Shown one piece after another: positions 1 through 6,863 of a stretch of 15,859 nt of DNA (its first letter is position 1; each line of letters begins with the position of its first letter). The translations under genes and the position numbers were made by a program. The stretch comes from Deltaproteobacteria bacterium (lineage in GTDB: Bacteria; Desulfobacterota; Syntrophia; Syntrophales; UBA2210). The stretch lies in contig JAFCZZ010000010.1 in assembly GCA_019314085.1 (NCBI GenBank), positions 1 to 15,859 of the forward strand. Reading direction: 5' to 3'. The notes under the pieces were generated by a model that saw nothing but the letters and a program-made list of their open reading frames with translations, did not search any database and was not told the DNA's origin.

Positions 1-795
1 GGCCAGGATCAAGGCCGTGGTCTTGAGCTGTCGCAGAGCCGCATAGAACGTCAGCGCCGGGGTTGTCTCTTTGAGTTCCCCCCCTGCGGCCAGCCCGAGA
101 CTGTCAACGATTATCAACTCAGACCCCGTATCGAGAATGTGCCGTCTGATTTGATCTACGTCCTGTGAGAGGGGCAGCGCACAGTTACGGTAGTTCAGCA
201 TCAGGGGAGGAAGCCCCATACCCCTCTGCAAGGTGGTCATCTGCCACTGAATCGTCTCGTAGTCCGTCTCCCAGTCCAGGTACAGGCACCGCACCGGACG
301 GTCCGGACATCTGAGGCCAAGAGGGTTGTCGGTCCAGGGCAGCTGCACTATTTGGGTCAGGATCAGGCTGATGGTGGACTTTGCCGTGCTCGGGTCGCCA
401 AAGATGATGGTCGGGTAGTTTCTGATGATCAGGGGCTCAAGCAGGTACTCGGGCGGGCTGACGTTATCGCTGGTCCAGAGGTCGATGACTGGCTCGCCCT
501 TGCGGAAACGCTCAAGCGTGTTGACACAGACCTGCTCGAGTATCTCCACCCAGTTCGCCTTGTAGGCTTCCGACAGGGACTTGGCCAAGCCCTTGCGGCT
601 GGTCGTTGAACTGAAGTTGAACTGTGCTTGGTGAAGGTGCGGCGCGTAGCCGGGGGCCGAGGTTCGAATGATAACTTCGCCATGAACAGCCCCCTTGCTG
701 TCACTACGCAGACGGGATACCTCAACGTGGACCTGCTCTTGCTCCCACTCGTAGACGTAACCCCCTACGCAGTCCGTGACGGTGGGAACGGTCAA
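1..795 (-). CDS. RecA-fold AAA ATPase, phage replication helicase-like (partial)
   Basis: The gene runs off the left edge; 265 codons are visible. I chose a TTG start at 795 because it overlaps the TGA of the upstream primase-like gene and the frame stays open to the edge; AGGAAAGG lies about 14 nt upstream and no ATG is available. The Walker A loop GDPSTAKST is near residues 133-141, with Ala where the canonical loop has Gly before Lys-Ser. YLDWE near 172-176 supplies the acidic DxE expected in RecA-type ATPases, and LIIVDS near 227-232 is the Walker B strand. The N-terminal 120 residues have no recognisable motif. The fold fits AAA_25/RepA-like replicative helicases or RadA-like recombinases, which in phages often follow a primase. 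ATPase fold is confident; helicase versus recombinase role is inference. Confidence 0.8.
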   Translation of the reverse strand, partial: MTVPTVTDCVGGYVYEWEQEQVHVEVSRLRSDSKGAVHGEVIIRTSAPGYAPHLHQAQFNFSSTTSRKGLAKSLSEAYKANWVEILEQVCVNTLERFRKGEPVIDLWTSDNVSPPEYLLEPLIIRNYPTIIFGDPSTAKSTISLILTQIVQLPWTDNPLGLRCPDRPVRCLYLDWETDYETIQWQMTTLQRGMGLPPLMLNYRNCALPLSQDVDQIRRHILDTGSELIIVDSLGLAAGGELKETTPALTFYAALRQLKTTALILA

Positions 796-1379
796 AGCTC
801 GACCCCGCCTTTCCTGCGCCCCCTGCGCATGGGCTTCGTGTCAATCCCGATGTAATGTGCCAGCTTGGCTATAGCGTGCGGTAGGTCTGTTCGCCCGAAC
901 CGGCAGACCGCATCAAGGACATCTCCGTGCTGGCCGCATTGAAAGCAGTGCCAGCGGGACTCTCTGACATAGATGACCCCTGAGGGGTGATTGTCTTGGT
1001 GCAGCGGGCAGCGAAACCTCATCTGGTCTCGGTTTGAGTAAAAGACATCCGTGTACCACTCAATGACATCCGCTACCGGTATGCGCTCCTTGAGCGTCTG
1101 GATGATCTCAACATCGGCATTACGGCGAATGTCGTATTGAATTTGTTTGCGGCGGTCCAACTCCTTCAGGATGGCGTTGATACAGCAATACAGGTAGTAG
1201 AGCATCAGTTCGTGGTATTCGGTAGGACTGCCCGGATAGTCGGCAGGTGGAGGAGGGGGATCATCGATATAATCCCTTGCCGCCTGCAACTCGATGGCCA
1301 TATCAGCCACAGTCGAGCCCCGGCGGTTAGCCGTCTGGGCCATATACCGCAGCAACTCCGTGGTAATTCGATTAGGCAC
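792..1379 (-). CDS. CHC2 zinc-finger protein, DnaG primase N-terminal-like
   Basis: 195 aa from a GTG start with AAGGAGAC about 8 nt upstream; an in-frame TAG a few codons above excludes a longer form. The C-terminal half carries a CHC2-type zinc site: C124-x2-H127 and C145-x2-C148, in the context RCPLHQDNHPS then WHCFQCGQHGD, as in the template-binding domain of bacterial DnaG. No TOPRIM catalytic domain follows, so the protein alone should not polymerise primers; the catalytic part may be a separate gene beyond the left edge. Residues 1-90 are mostly helical, with a proline run at 41-45. The TGA overlaps the start of the downstream ATPase, which supports translational coupling and a replication role. 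Zinc-finger family is confident; partner and exact role are inferred. Confidence 0.85.
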   Translation of the reverse strand: MPNRITTELLRYMAQTANRRGSTVADMAIELQAARDYIDDPPPPPADYPGSPTEYHELMLYYLYCCINAILKELDRRKQIQYDIRRNADVEIIQTLKERIPVADVIEWYTDVFYSNRDQMRFRCPLHQDNHPSGVIYVRESRWHCFQCGQHGDVLDAVCRFGRTDLPHAIAKLAHYIGIDTKPMRRGRRKGGVEL

Positions 1380-1478
1380 TACCCGTCTCCTTGTCTATGG
1401 TCTCCTCCTTCGCCCGCCGGCTCGCCGCGGGGCGGAGGGTCTTCCCCACGGTGTCCGGCAGCGTGTTGCTACTTCAGG

Positions 1479-1688
1479 TTATGTGAAGTCCTCTGCACTG
1501 CGCAGGGCGTCATGCGCTATCCCCCAGATTTGGTCCAGCACATCCTCTGTCAGGTCTTGAGGGTGAGGTGCGGGCCCGGTGAGCTCTATGATTTGCTCTA
1601 GTGCCCCTACTAGGTCATCTACCAGGTCACACACACCATCAAGCTTCCCCTTGATTGCCCTGTCTGTTCTGGTCTCGATACGTTTCAT
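1479..1688 (-). CDS. small acidic hypothetical protein
   Basis: 69 aa starting at ATG 1688 with a near-perfect GGAGGAAGG site immediately upstream, and only 9 nt after the PAPS-reductase-like gene. The protein is helical and acidic with no recognisable motif; a central segment (about residues 20-37) looks amphipathic, which would suit a small protein-interaction module. I do not recognise a family. About 100 nt of GC-rich DNA without an ORF separate it from the CHC2 gene. Its reality rests on the strong ribosome binding site and operon position. Confidence 0.65.
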   Translation of the reverse strand: MKRIETRTDRAIKGKLDGVCDLVDDLVGALEQIIELTGPAPHPQDLTEDVLDQIWGIAHDALRSAEDFT

Positions 1689-1697
1689 GCCTTCCTC

Positions 1698-2453
1698 CTA
1701 TTCAAAGACGAAACACTCTTGTGCCTCGTCTGCCTTGCCGCCTTCTCGGGATATCCACCAATTCCAGAAGTCCTCGAACGTAGCCCATCTTGCAACTGCC
1801 GGCCTGCCCCTCTCGTAGTATCGCCTTGCCGCCGCCCGCCATGCCGCGGCTATCTTGGGCCAGCGCGTTATTTCATACGCTGTTTGCTGGGCCGACCTCA
1901 TCGGGCAGAGGACACACCCTAGTCGTGTGAACCCCTCGTCATACAGGCAACAGTAAGTAAGCCCTCGCTCCCTGATGTACTGCCATACGTCAGCGTCCTG
2001 CCAGTCGTAGATAGGGTGCAGGAATCGCTTGTTCTTGTCTGTACAAACCTCGACCATCTTGCGGGCCTTGCGCCTGGCGGACTCCGCCGCACGTATCCCG
2101 GTGAGCAAGAATCGCCCGTTACCGTGTGCCTCTTTCAAGTTGGCGCAACACCAGCGATTCTGACGGGTAGGCAGGGCATTGGTCTCAGTCAGCCGCCACA
2201 TCGTTCGCTTGGGATGGTCGAACACCACTTCAGGGTGTTCCCGCTTTATGAACTGGACTAACTCAGGCGGGTCTACGCCTACAACTGAGTAATGAGCGTC
2301 ATACCGCACGCCTGAGCGTTTGGCCAGGTCGAGGATCACGATGCTGTCCTTCCCGCCCGAGAAAGCGAGATAATAGCCCTCCAGCGGCTCGAACATTCGA
2401 ATGCGCTCTATGCTCACTTCGTCTATTCCCCTGCCGTCTAGCGTTAATTGCAT
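1698..2453 (-). CDS. PAPS reductase family protein (PP-loop, DndC/CysH-like)
   Basis: 251 aa. The signature PP-loop SGGKDS is at residues 32-37 after a YYLAF strand, which is the ATP/PAPS-binding loop of the adenine nucleotide alpha-hydrolase superfamily. Cysteine pairs WCC (about 101-103) and, further on, TYCC and GCVLC match the pattern of Fe-S-containing members such as CysH-type APS reductases and DndC. The C-terminus is rich in Trp and Arg. ATG 2453 follows a GAGGGGGCAGGC site. Phage members are common and their role is not settled; sulfur transfer to nucleic acid or cofactor, or host sulfur metabolism, are candidates. Neighbours (DNA methyltransferase, HD phosphohydrolase) favour nucleic-acid or nucleotide work, but that is inference; no dnd genes are visible. 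Confidence 0.88.
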   Translation of the reverse strand: MQLTLDGRGIDEVSIERIRMFEPLEGYYLAFSGGKDSIVILDLAKRSGVRYDAHYSVVGVDPPELVQFIKREHPEVVFDHPKRTMWRLTETNALPTRQNRWCCANLKEAHGNGRFLLTGIRAAESARRKARKMVEVCTDKNKRFLHPIYDWQDADVWQYIRERGLTYCCLYDEGFTRLGCVLCPMRSAQQTAYEITRWPKIAAAWRAAARRYYERGRPAVARWATFEDFWNWWISREGGKADEAQECFVFE

Positions 2454-2511
2454 GCCTGCCCCCTCGTTGTCCAGGGCTTTGCAAATCTGGTGTCCAGGGC
2501 TTGGGTAGGGC

Positions 2512-3054
2512 TCACGCCTCAGGCACCTCGCTCACCCCGTGGAATATGTCCAGCCATGCCCGCTTAGCGACTGGCTGAGGCCAGGGGTCTATGCGCCCCG
2601 GAAGTGCAGGCTCGGGTAGGTACCAGCCATCCGTGCTTGCCATGAGATCCCTAGCCTCAGTGGCCAGCATGACGTTATCTGCCCACTTCACCAAGTCCCG
2701 GTCGTACGGCGCTCCAAAGCGCGCCAGTATCACGTCGAGAATGGCGTGCTCTATATCTGCCACGCCTGCCAGTTGGTGTTTGACTGGCCGGGATAGGTCG
2801 GCTATGTAAGCCTCTGCCGCGTCGTGAAGCAGTCCGCCAAGCTGTAATCGCGGGGGCAGCAATGCGGCCACCCTGACGCAATGCTCAGCTACGCTGTAGA
2901 ACTGATGGCAGTGGCCATTGAAGCGACATATCATGCTCAGGGCATGACCGATATCCTCTGGCCTTATGTCTGACACCCTAGGGCGCAAGGGATAGAACTT
3001 TATCCCCGTGTATGTCTCAATCCATAGGGTTTCGCTGGTGATAGTCTCAGTCAT
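2512..3054 (-). CDS. HD-domain phosphohydrolase (YfbR/5'-nucleotidase-like)
   Basis: 180 aa, ATG 3054 with a GGGGC element 8 nt upstream. The HD metal site is intact: H58 in VAEHC, H77-D78 in LLHDAAEAY and D126 in WADN, the H...HD...D set that binds a divalent metal. After the HD pair comes DLSRPVKH, typical of YfbR-like and phage HD hydrolases that dephosphorylate deoxynucleoside monophosphates. Length agrees with single-domain members (about 180-200 aa). A nucleotide-pool role would fit a phage DNA metabolism cluster that also has a methyltransferase and PAPS-reductase-like protein. The HD fold is secure; the substrate is inferred from family. Confidence 0.88.
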   Translation of the reverse strand: MTETITSETLWIETYTGIKFYPLRPRVSDIRPEDIGHALSMICRFNGHCHQFYSVAEHCVRVAALLPPRLQLGGLLHDAAEAYIADLSRPVKHQLAGVADIEHAILDVILARFGAPYDRDLVKWADNVMLATEARDLMASTDGWYLPEPALPGRIDPWPQPVAKRAWLDIFHGVSEVPEA

Positions 3055-3100
3055 AGCGTTGCCCCGTTCCGTGCCCCGTATGGCGATGCGATGTACGGTA

Positions 3101-3904
3101 TCAAGATGCCTCCTTTATGGCCCTAATAATCTGGTAGGCTACCTGGGGCACGATGGCGTTCCCGAGTGCTCTAAGTCGGTCCACCCTTCGGGGTACCCCA
3201 TGAGCCACTCGACAAACGTCGGGTTCAACGTCCCACCAATCGCCGTTTGCAGGTTCTCGCCACCCTGCCTGCCCTGGGTTCCCGGTCCTGTCGAGCATGT
3301 TGCGTGCGGAGTCGGAAACATCCTGACCGCCTGAATCAACTTCATCGCGTGCTTGTTCTTGCCCGTGTATTCCTTGCCCATCAGGTCCCCACACGTCGCA
3401 TCGAACTGCGTCACTGTAGGCCACAATCCACACCCTGTCCCGTCTATGCGGGGCGTTGACGGCACAAGCTGGAACAATGGCCGCCCCGACTTCGTACCCC
3501 TGCCTCTCCACATCAGATAGCAGATCGTCGAAGCCCATTGAGAGGATTCCAGTAGGGTTTTCAAACAGCGCCCAACGGGGCTTGAGCTCACCAAGCACCC
3601 TGACAGTCTCCGGCCAGAGCCAGCGGTCGTCTTCCTTGCCTCTTCGCTTCCCGGCAACACTGGCTGGCTGGCAAGGTGGTCCTCCTGTAAGTAGGTCAAC
3701 TGCTGCGATTCCCATTCTTCGTATTCGCTTGGCTGTAAACCCATGTATGTCCTCCACTATCGGCACGTTCGGCCAGTGTTTCCGTAGTACCTGTTGGCAG
3801 TATGGGTCACACTCACAGAAGCAGACTGTCTCATATCCTGCCCATTCAGCAGCAAGCGCGAAGCCGCCAATGCCCGAAAAGATGTCAATGTGGACCAGCC
3901 TCAC
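3101..3904 (-). CDS. DNA (cytosine-5-)-methyltransferase
   Basis: 267 aa from GTG 3904 (MRLVHIDIFSG), preferred because it places the SAM-binding motif I FSGIGGF (9-15) near the N-terminus and has GAGAGG just upstream; an in-frame GTG at 3928 would add eight residues. Further motifs are in canonical order: GGPPCQ with catalytic Cys78 (motif IV), ENP 116-118 (VI), HRRDRVW 153-159 (VIII) and GNAIVPQVA 248-256 (X). The target-recognition region between VIII and IX is only about 70 residues and Gly/Asp rich, so this is a compact enzyme. No restriction endonuclease gene is adjacent, so it is probably an orphan phage methyltransferase that masks phage DNA from host restriction. Sequence specificity cannot be read from the protein. 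Confidence 0.95.
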   Translation of the reverse strand: MRLVHIDIFSGIGGFALAAEWAGYETVCFCECDPYCQQVLRKHWPNVPIVEDIHGFTAKRIRRMGIAAVDLLTGGPPCQPASVAGKRRGKEDDRWLWPETVRVLGELKPRWALFENPTGILSMGFDDLLSDVERQGYEVGAAIVPACAVNAPHRRDRVWIVAYSDAVRCDVWGPDGQGIHGQEQARDEVDSGGQDVSDSARNMLDRTGNPGQAGWREPANGDWWDVEPDVCRVAHGVPRRVDRLRALGNAIVPQVAYQIIRAIKEAS

Positions 3905-3944
3905 GCTTTGCCCTCTCGCTCCTTGCACTTCAGCCGCCAGTGTG

Positions 3945-4214
3945 TCATTCAGGCACCTCCTGCCCGGCTAGGTAGACTTCAGGGCTCATCAACGCCTGCC
4001 AGACTCCAGGACAATCAACAGCGCAGATAGGTGTAAGGCCGCAATATTTGCAGGGCGGGTACTCATGGGTACAGGCCATGGCGTCAATGTCCTCAATCGT
4101 GCCCTCCAGGCCGCAGTATTGACACGCCCACCGATCATCTGCAATCCGGCTAAGCCAGTTATGCGGGTTCTTATCCGGGATATATGCAGGTTGACTATGC
4201 ACTATCTCAGGCAT
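3945..4214 (-). CDS. small zinc-ribbon-like protein
   Basis: 89 aa. I chose ATG 4214 rather than the longer frame to 4271 because GAGGAGGTG precedes it at ideal spacing and the ATG overlaps the last 8 bases of the upstream gene. Two CxxC pairs (CQYC and CKYC), each followed by Gly-Leu, plus extra Cys and His residues between and after them, suggest one or two zinc knuckles; the N-terminus is Pro/Asn rich. I do not recognise a named family. It lies 40 nt upstream of the methyltransferase start in the same overlapping gene chain. Confidence 0.7.
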   Translation of the reverse strand: MPEIVHSQPAYIPDKNPHNWLSRIADDRWACQYCGLEGTIEDIDAMACTHEYPPCKYCGLTPICAVDCPGVWQALMSPEVYLAGQEVPE

Positions 4215-4476
4215 CAGGCACCTCCTCGTATGTCGCCTCGAAGATGTCAGGTTTGCAGGCGTAGAATTCACCCTTTATGCCTTTGATGATCCAGTCACCT
4301 TTCGAAGCATGAAAGACGCCCTCAAGCGTCTCGATGCGCAGATCACCAACGCCATGCGCACCCAGGGCGTAAAACGCTGTCTGCATACCCTCAGCTTCCA
4401 GGTGCTGCAGGGTCTCGGCTTTGCCATCCCATTGGACGGCCCTAATCTCCACTGGTTTCTTGCGGAACCTCTTCAT
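4207..4476 (-). CDS. phage protein, PGDYG-type family
   Basis: 89 aa. The opening RKKPVEIRAVQW, central GVFHASKGDWIIKGIKGEF and closing YACKPDIFEATYE are the signature of a small protein found in very many phages, where the central motif is often PGDYI or KGDYI. Function is unknown; it is normally in early operons among other small genes, as here. The ATG overlaps the stop of the ASCH gene by four bases (ATGA), and its own end overlaps the next start. Family recognition is confident, function is not assignable. Confidence 0.85.
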   Translation of the reverse strand: MKRFRKKPVEIRAVQWDGKAETLQHLEAEGMQTAFYALGAHGVGDLRIETLEGVFHASKGDWIIKGIKGEFYACKPDIFEATYEEVPDA

Positions 4477-4895
4477 TTAAGCACCTCCTCCTTCAGACCC
4501 TCGGGGACCTCGAAGAACCCCAGCCTGCCGCGGTAGGGTATCGGCTTCTCGTACGCTATGGGGTCAGCCAGCACGAAGCCGTAGGGGCCGGTGAACCACG
4601 GGCTATCACTCTTTGTCACACAGTCTGTGATAGTGACTTCGCCCACGATGCAGCCCGGGAGGGGCGAGGTGCGCAGGTCTGGGAATGCCTGCATGATTCC
4701 GTCATGTATCTCTTGGTTATATGCCCTACACGAGAACACGAGCCAGTCCAGCCCTTGATGATCAAAGGTTTTCCCAGCATGAACGTAGACCCTCTGCTTC
4801 ATGCCTTTAGGCAGGGGCCAGTGCCGATTCTCAATGTCCTTGTAGCCGTGGACAATCAGCCAACTCCACGGCTGCTTGATGCTAAGTGCCTTCAT
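4473..4895 (-). CDS. ASCH-domain protein
   Basis: 140 aa. The start MKALSIKQPWSWLIVHG followed by KDIENRHW is the hallmark of the ASCH fold, a PUA-like beta-barrel linked to RNA or nucleobase binding; a YVHAGK segment and a C-terminal PYRGRLGFFEVP strand complete the barrel. Length is typical for a stand-alone domain (120-150 aa). It is joined to both neighbours by four-base ATGA overlaps. In phages ASCH proteins are common and mostly uncharacterised; some have been proposed to recognise or process modified nucleotides, which would suit a cluster with a cytosine methyltransferase, but the specific job is inference. Confidence 0.88.
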   Translation of the reverse strand: MKALSIKQPWSWLIVHGYKDIENRHWPLPKGMKQRVYVHAGKTFDHQGLDWLVFSCRAYNQEIHDGIMQAFPDLRTSPLPGCIVGEVTITDCVTKSDSPWFTGPYGFVLADPIAYEKPIPYRGRLGFFEVPEGLKEEVLK

Positions 4896-5149
4896 TCCTC
4901 AAGCTCCAAGACCCCACGACATAAGGCAAGCTGGTTGTATGGCTTTAGGCCGTACTCCTGGTCAAGGCGACCGCTAAGTTGGTCAAACCCGTCTGTCCCT
5001 ATCGCTTGAAGCCACTGGCTACAGAGAGTGACAAGGGCATCAGCACAATGCTCCTTGTCTACAGCCGGGCAACCGGCACAACCGCTACCATCTGGCGTCT
5101 TGTTTGCCCGGCAGTATTCTTCTTGTTCTTTGAACTCGTGTAGCCTCAT
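4892..5149 (-). CDS. small Cys-rich hypothetical protein
   Basis: 85 aa. The N-terminal half has a cysteine cluster, with Cys in EEYC, GSGCAGC, EHC and a later TLC, which could bind zinc; the C-terminal half contains another Cys in ALCRG. The ATG forms a four-base ATGA overlap with the end of the glycine-rich gene, and the end makes an ATGA overlap with the ASCH gene, so it is firmly embedded in the operon. No family is recognised. Confidence 0.7.
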   Translation of the reverse strand: MRLHEFKEQEEYCRANKTPDGSGCAGCPAVDKEHCADALVTLCSQWLQAIGTDGFDQLSGRLDQEYGLKPYNQLALCRGVLELEE

Positions 5150-5352
5150 CCGCTCCCGCTCCCAAAGCCATCGCCGCAGCCGTCATAGCCACCACCAAAG
5201 CCGTCGCCGCAGTCGTCGCCGCAGCCAGAACCGTAGCCAGAGCCGCAGCCGCAGCCATCGCCGTAACAGTAGCCAGAGCCAGAGATGGAGCCACAGCCGT
5301 CGCCGTCATCGGACCAATAGCCGAAGCCGGAGCCGCAACCTACCTCTCCCAT
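5146..5352 (-). CDS. glycine/cysteine-rich repeat protein (copy 2)
   Basis: 68 aa, starting at ATG 5352, which lies inside the last codons of the DUF6948-like gene. It ends in an ATGA overlap with the next gene, so translation is coupled on both sides. Composition is extreme: 29 Gly (43%), 8 Cys and 9 Asp, built of short units such as GDGFG, GSGYG and GSGCG. There is no signal peptide or membrane segment. A longer frame reaching 5520 exists but runs antiparallel to nothing useful and is read inside the upstream gene, so it is not preferred. Function unknown: metal binding through Cys/Asp, or a flexible low-complexity assembly, are possibilities only. It resembles the glycine-rich protein at 5695-5994. 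Confidence 0.6.
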   Translation of the reverse strand: MGEVGCGSGFGYWSDDGDGCGSISGSGYCYGDGCGCGSGYGSGCGDDCGDGFGGGYDGCGDGFGSGSG

Positions 5353-5711
5353 ACTGGCACCGCCTGAATGGACCGCCGTGCCCGCTCGGTGCAGTAGAGG
5401 ATTTCCCCGACGTCCAGCACCTCGACGCGGTTCACTGCGCACGGGAACTTGCAGTTCTCCGGGGCCTTGGTGCCGTCTACCGCAAGCTGGCTCAACGTGG
5501 CTGCCCCATCCCAGTACCAAATGCGCCGGGCCTCGCGTATGACCACCTCTCTGCCCTCGCGGCTCTCCAAGTAGCCTGCGAACACGCCGACGGACGGGGA
5601 ACGGACGATGACATACGGCATCCCGTCCCTCTCCTCAGCAGGTGTGCGGAGCATGTCCTTGCGGATATACTCCACTCCATTGATAGTGATCTCTTTAGAT
5701 TCTTTGGTCAT
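5340..5711 (-). CDS. DUF6948-like phage protein
   Basis: 123 aa from ATG 5711, chosen because AAAGGAGGTCAG sits directly before it; the frame is open further upstream to 5816 but that part overlaps the glycine-rich gene. The body contains MPYVIVRSPSVGVFAGYLESR, ARRIWYWDGAATLSQLAVDG and CKFPCAVNRVEVLD. I recall this pattern from a small uncharacterised family in phages and bacteria (DUF6948, name from memory). It overlaps the upstream glycine-rich gene by 17 nt and the downstream glycine-rich gene by 13 nt. The beta-rich sequence with a WYWDG core suggests a compact globular protein. No enzymatic motif is visible. Confidence 0.75.
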   Translation of the reverse strand: MTKESKEITINGVEYIRKDMLRTPAEERDGMPYVIVRSPSVGVFAGYLESREGREVVIREARRIWYWDGAATLSQLAVDGTKAPENCKFPCAVNRVEVLDVGEILYCTERARRSIQAVPVWER

Positions 5712-5994
5712 CTGACCTCCTTTCCCATTGTTGCCTCGCCAGTCGGGGCGGGCTGCCCCGGTAGCTGTAGCCGCAACCGTAACTATCACCATCGCCCAAA
5801 CTGGAGCCACAGCCATAACCGGAACCTAGGCCATTGAGGGAGCCAGAACCATCGCCAAAACCATACTGGCAATAAGAACCGAAACCATCGCCCAAACTAG
5901 CCCCCTGGCCCTGAGCACAACCAGAACCATCACCCCCGCCATGCTCGTAACCATAGCCATCACCATAGATTGCCTTTGCCATCAGTGTGTCCAT
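5695..5994 (-). CDS. glycine-rich GDG-repeat protein (copy 1)
   Basis: 99 aa, ATG 5994 after GTAGGAGGACC, a strong site. After an 8-residue leader, residues 9-78 consist of Gly every second or third position in units like YGDGYGY, LGDGFGS, FGDGSGS and LGDGDSY, with several Cys and many aromatic residues. The last 20 residues switch to a charged tail (Arg/Gln/Asp) that overlaps the next gene. A 14-bp exact DNA repeat (5789-5802 and 5885-5898) underlies two SLGDG units. The protein looks paralogous in style to the glycine-rich product at 5146-5352, with the DUF6948-like gene between them. Function unknown. Confidence 0.6.
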   Translation of the reverse strand: MDTLMAKAIYGDGYGYEHGGGDGSGCAQGQGASLGDGFGSYCQYGFGDGSGSLNGLGSGYGCGSSLGDGDSYGCGYSYRGSPPRLARQQWERRSDDQRI

Positions 5995-6001
5995 GGTCCT
6001 C

Positions 6002-6049
6002 CTACTTGGCCCTGATCAGCCTGATTTCCAGCCCGTGCAGCTGCTTCAC
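6002..6049 (-). pseudogene. C-terminal remnant of a second DUF1064-like gene
   Basis: A 15-codon open frame (from GTG 6049) ends VKQLHGLEIRLIRAK. It aligns with the end of the intact DUF1064-like protein just upstream, AKQRFGIEIRLTRQ, and lies right after that gene's stop in another frame. The DNA of the two tails is clearly diverged, so this is not a recent tandem slip. I read it as the leftover 3' end of a second copy whose 5' end survives at 6864-6929. It is too short to be a confident gene. Confidence 0.4.
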
Positions 6050-6053
6050 TCCT

Positions 6054-6371
6054 TCAAGACTGCCGTGTTAATCGTATCTCGATTCCAAAACGTTGCTTGG
6101 CCCAGATCATTTTTGTTCTGAAGTCCCTTGTGATTACGCCCTTGACGTCCTCCAGGATGAGTTTGCCCTTCTCGTAGTAGGCAAAATCAATTGTGATCGT
6201 GACCTTCGGTCTCCTGTTCAGCTCGTATGTCACCTGGTATACGAGCCCCTGTATCTCTCCTGCGCGGGCAAGTAGTTCAAGCTCCTCGCCCCTTCTAGCC
6301 TCCGCCTTCGAGTCGAAATATCTCTGGGCCAGTTCGGACCACGTGCGTTGTGCATGATATTTATTTGCCAC
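6054..6371 (-). CDS. DUF1064 family protein, PD-(D/E)XK nuclease-like
   Basis: 105 aa from GTG 6371, preferred because GGAG precedes it and it overlaps the previous stop by 11 nt; upstream ATGs to 6404 are also possible. The sequence NKYHAQRTWSEL...FDSKAEARRGEEL, then TITIDFAYYEKGKLILEDVKG, matches DUF1064: an N-terminal FDSKxEA motif and a D...EDVKG pair that form a PD-(D/E)XK-like active site (D of DFAYY, E and K of EDVKG). The family is phage-typical and is annotated as endonuclease or Holliday-junction-resolvase-like. It would fit the recombination module. Catalytic residues appear present; activity is inferred. Confidence 0.85.
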   Translation of the reverse strand: MANKYHAQRTWSELAQRYFDSKAEARRGEELELLARAGEIQGLVYQVTYELNRRPKVTITIDFAYYEKGKLILEDVKGVITRDFRTKMIWAKQRFGIEIRLTRQS

Positions 6372-6576
6372 GATTCTCCATCGTACTATGCCAGGCATGA
6401 TCAAACGCCGCAGCCGCTAAGGCAGGGCTATCGCCAAAACCAGTAACCCCCTCTATGAGGCCCACTCCATAGAGGGCGCACCATTTGTTCCCATCAGGGA
6501 ATATACGTGGCCTAAGAAGCACGTACGGCCACGTCCACCCAACTTGTATGACCTGAATGGCTTTTAGTGCATGCAT
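6361..6576 (-). CDS. small phage hypothetical protein
   Basis: 71 aa from ATG 6576, which overlaps the upstream gene's stop by 13 nt; the longer frame to 6636 would overlap that gene by 73 nt and is less likely. The sequence has WPYVLLRPRIFPDGNKWCALYG followed by a GVTGFGDSPALAAAAFDHAW stretch, a pattern I recall from small phage proteins of unknown function. The FGDSP..A..AF segment looks like a short beta-alpha unit. It overlaps the DUF1064 start by 11 nt. Confidence 0.65.
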   Translation of the reverse strand: MHALKAIQVIQVGWTWPYVLLRPRIFPDGNKWCALYGVGLIEGVTGFGDSPALAAAAFDHAWHSTMENRGK

Positions 6577-6863
6577 CCTGAGGAATCCGCTGGGAGAGAG
6601 GTTTTGGCATTGAACTCTAATTCCCTCTCCACCCACGTGTAACTGTCATCAACCGCAGGTAGAATGATTAGAGTGCGACCGTCCTTTAATAGGATGAATC
6701 CCCGCTGTGTGCCATGACCCGAACATGAACCCCAGGTTGGCACACCTCCAAGGTTGAGTGCATTTACAAGATCACGTATCTCCATATCAATCTCCTCCTG
6801 CTTATACACACACTCCTCCTTGCGCTCACAGTCATACACCTTGAACAGTTCTGGCGCGTCCAT
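6564..6863 (-). CDS. small phage hypothetical protein with GSCSGHG motif
   Basis: 99 aa, ATG 6863 immediately after a TAG, with GGGAGG 4 nt upstream. The core IRDLVNALNLGGVPTWGSCSGHG followed by GFILLKDGRTLII is a recurrent pattern in phage proteins (LVxALNxxPGIxTxxSCxGHG). The conserved Cys and His in SCSGHG suggest a metal or catalytic site, but no activity is established to my knowledge. It is the first complete gene after the 21-codon DUF1064 fragment. Confidence 0.7.
   Translation of the reverse strand: MDAPELFKVYDCERKEECVYKQEEIDMEIRDLVNALNLGGVPTWGSCSGHGTQRGFILLKDGRTLIILPAVDDSYTWVERELEFNAKTSLPADSSGCMH

Noticed and set aside
1380..1478. GC-rich spacer as a terminator
   Set aside because: Inverted CG-rich stretches are present but no T tract follows in either direction, and the operon continues in the same direction.
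3139..3744. 201-aa minus-strand frame inside the methyltransferase
   Set aside because: The methyltransferase frame carries every canonical motif in order; this is an alternative frame of the same DNA.
5028..5837. 269-aa plus-strand frame with Arg/Ser-rich repeats resembling SR proteins
   Set aside because: It is the antisense of the Gly-rich and DUF6948-like genes; the repeats follow directly from GGN-rich codons on the other strand, and it has no ribosome binding site or operon context.
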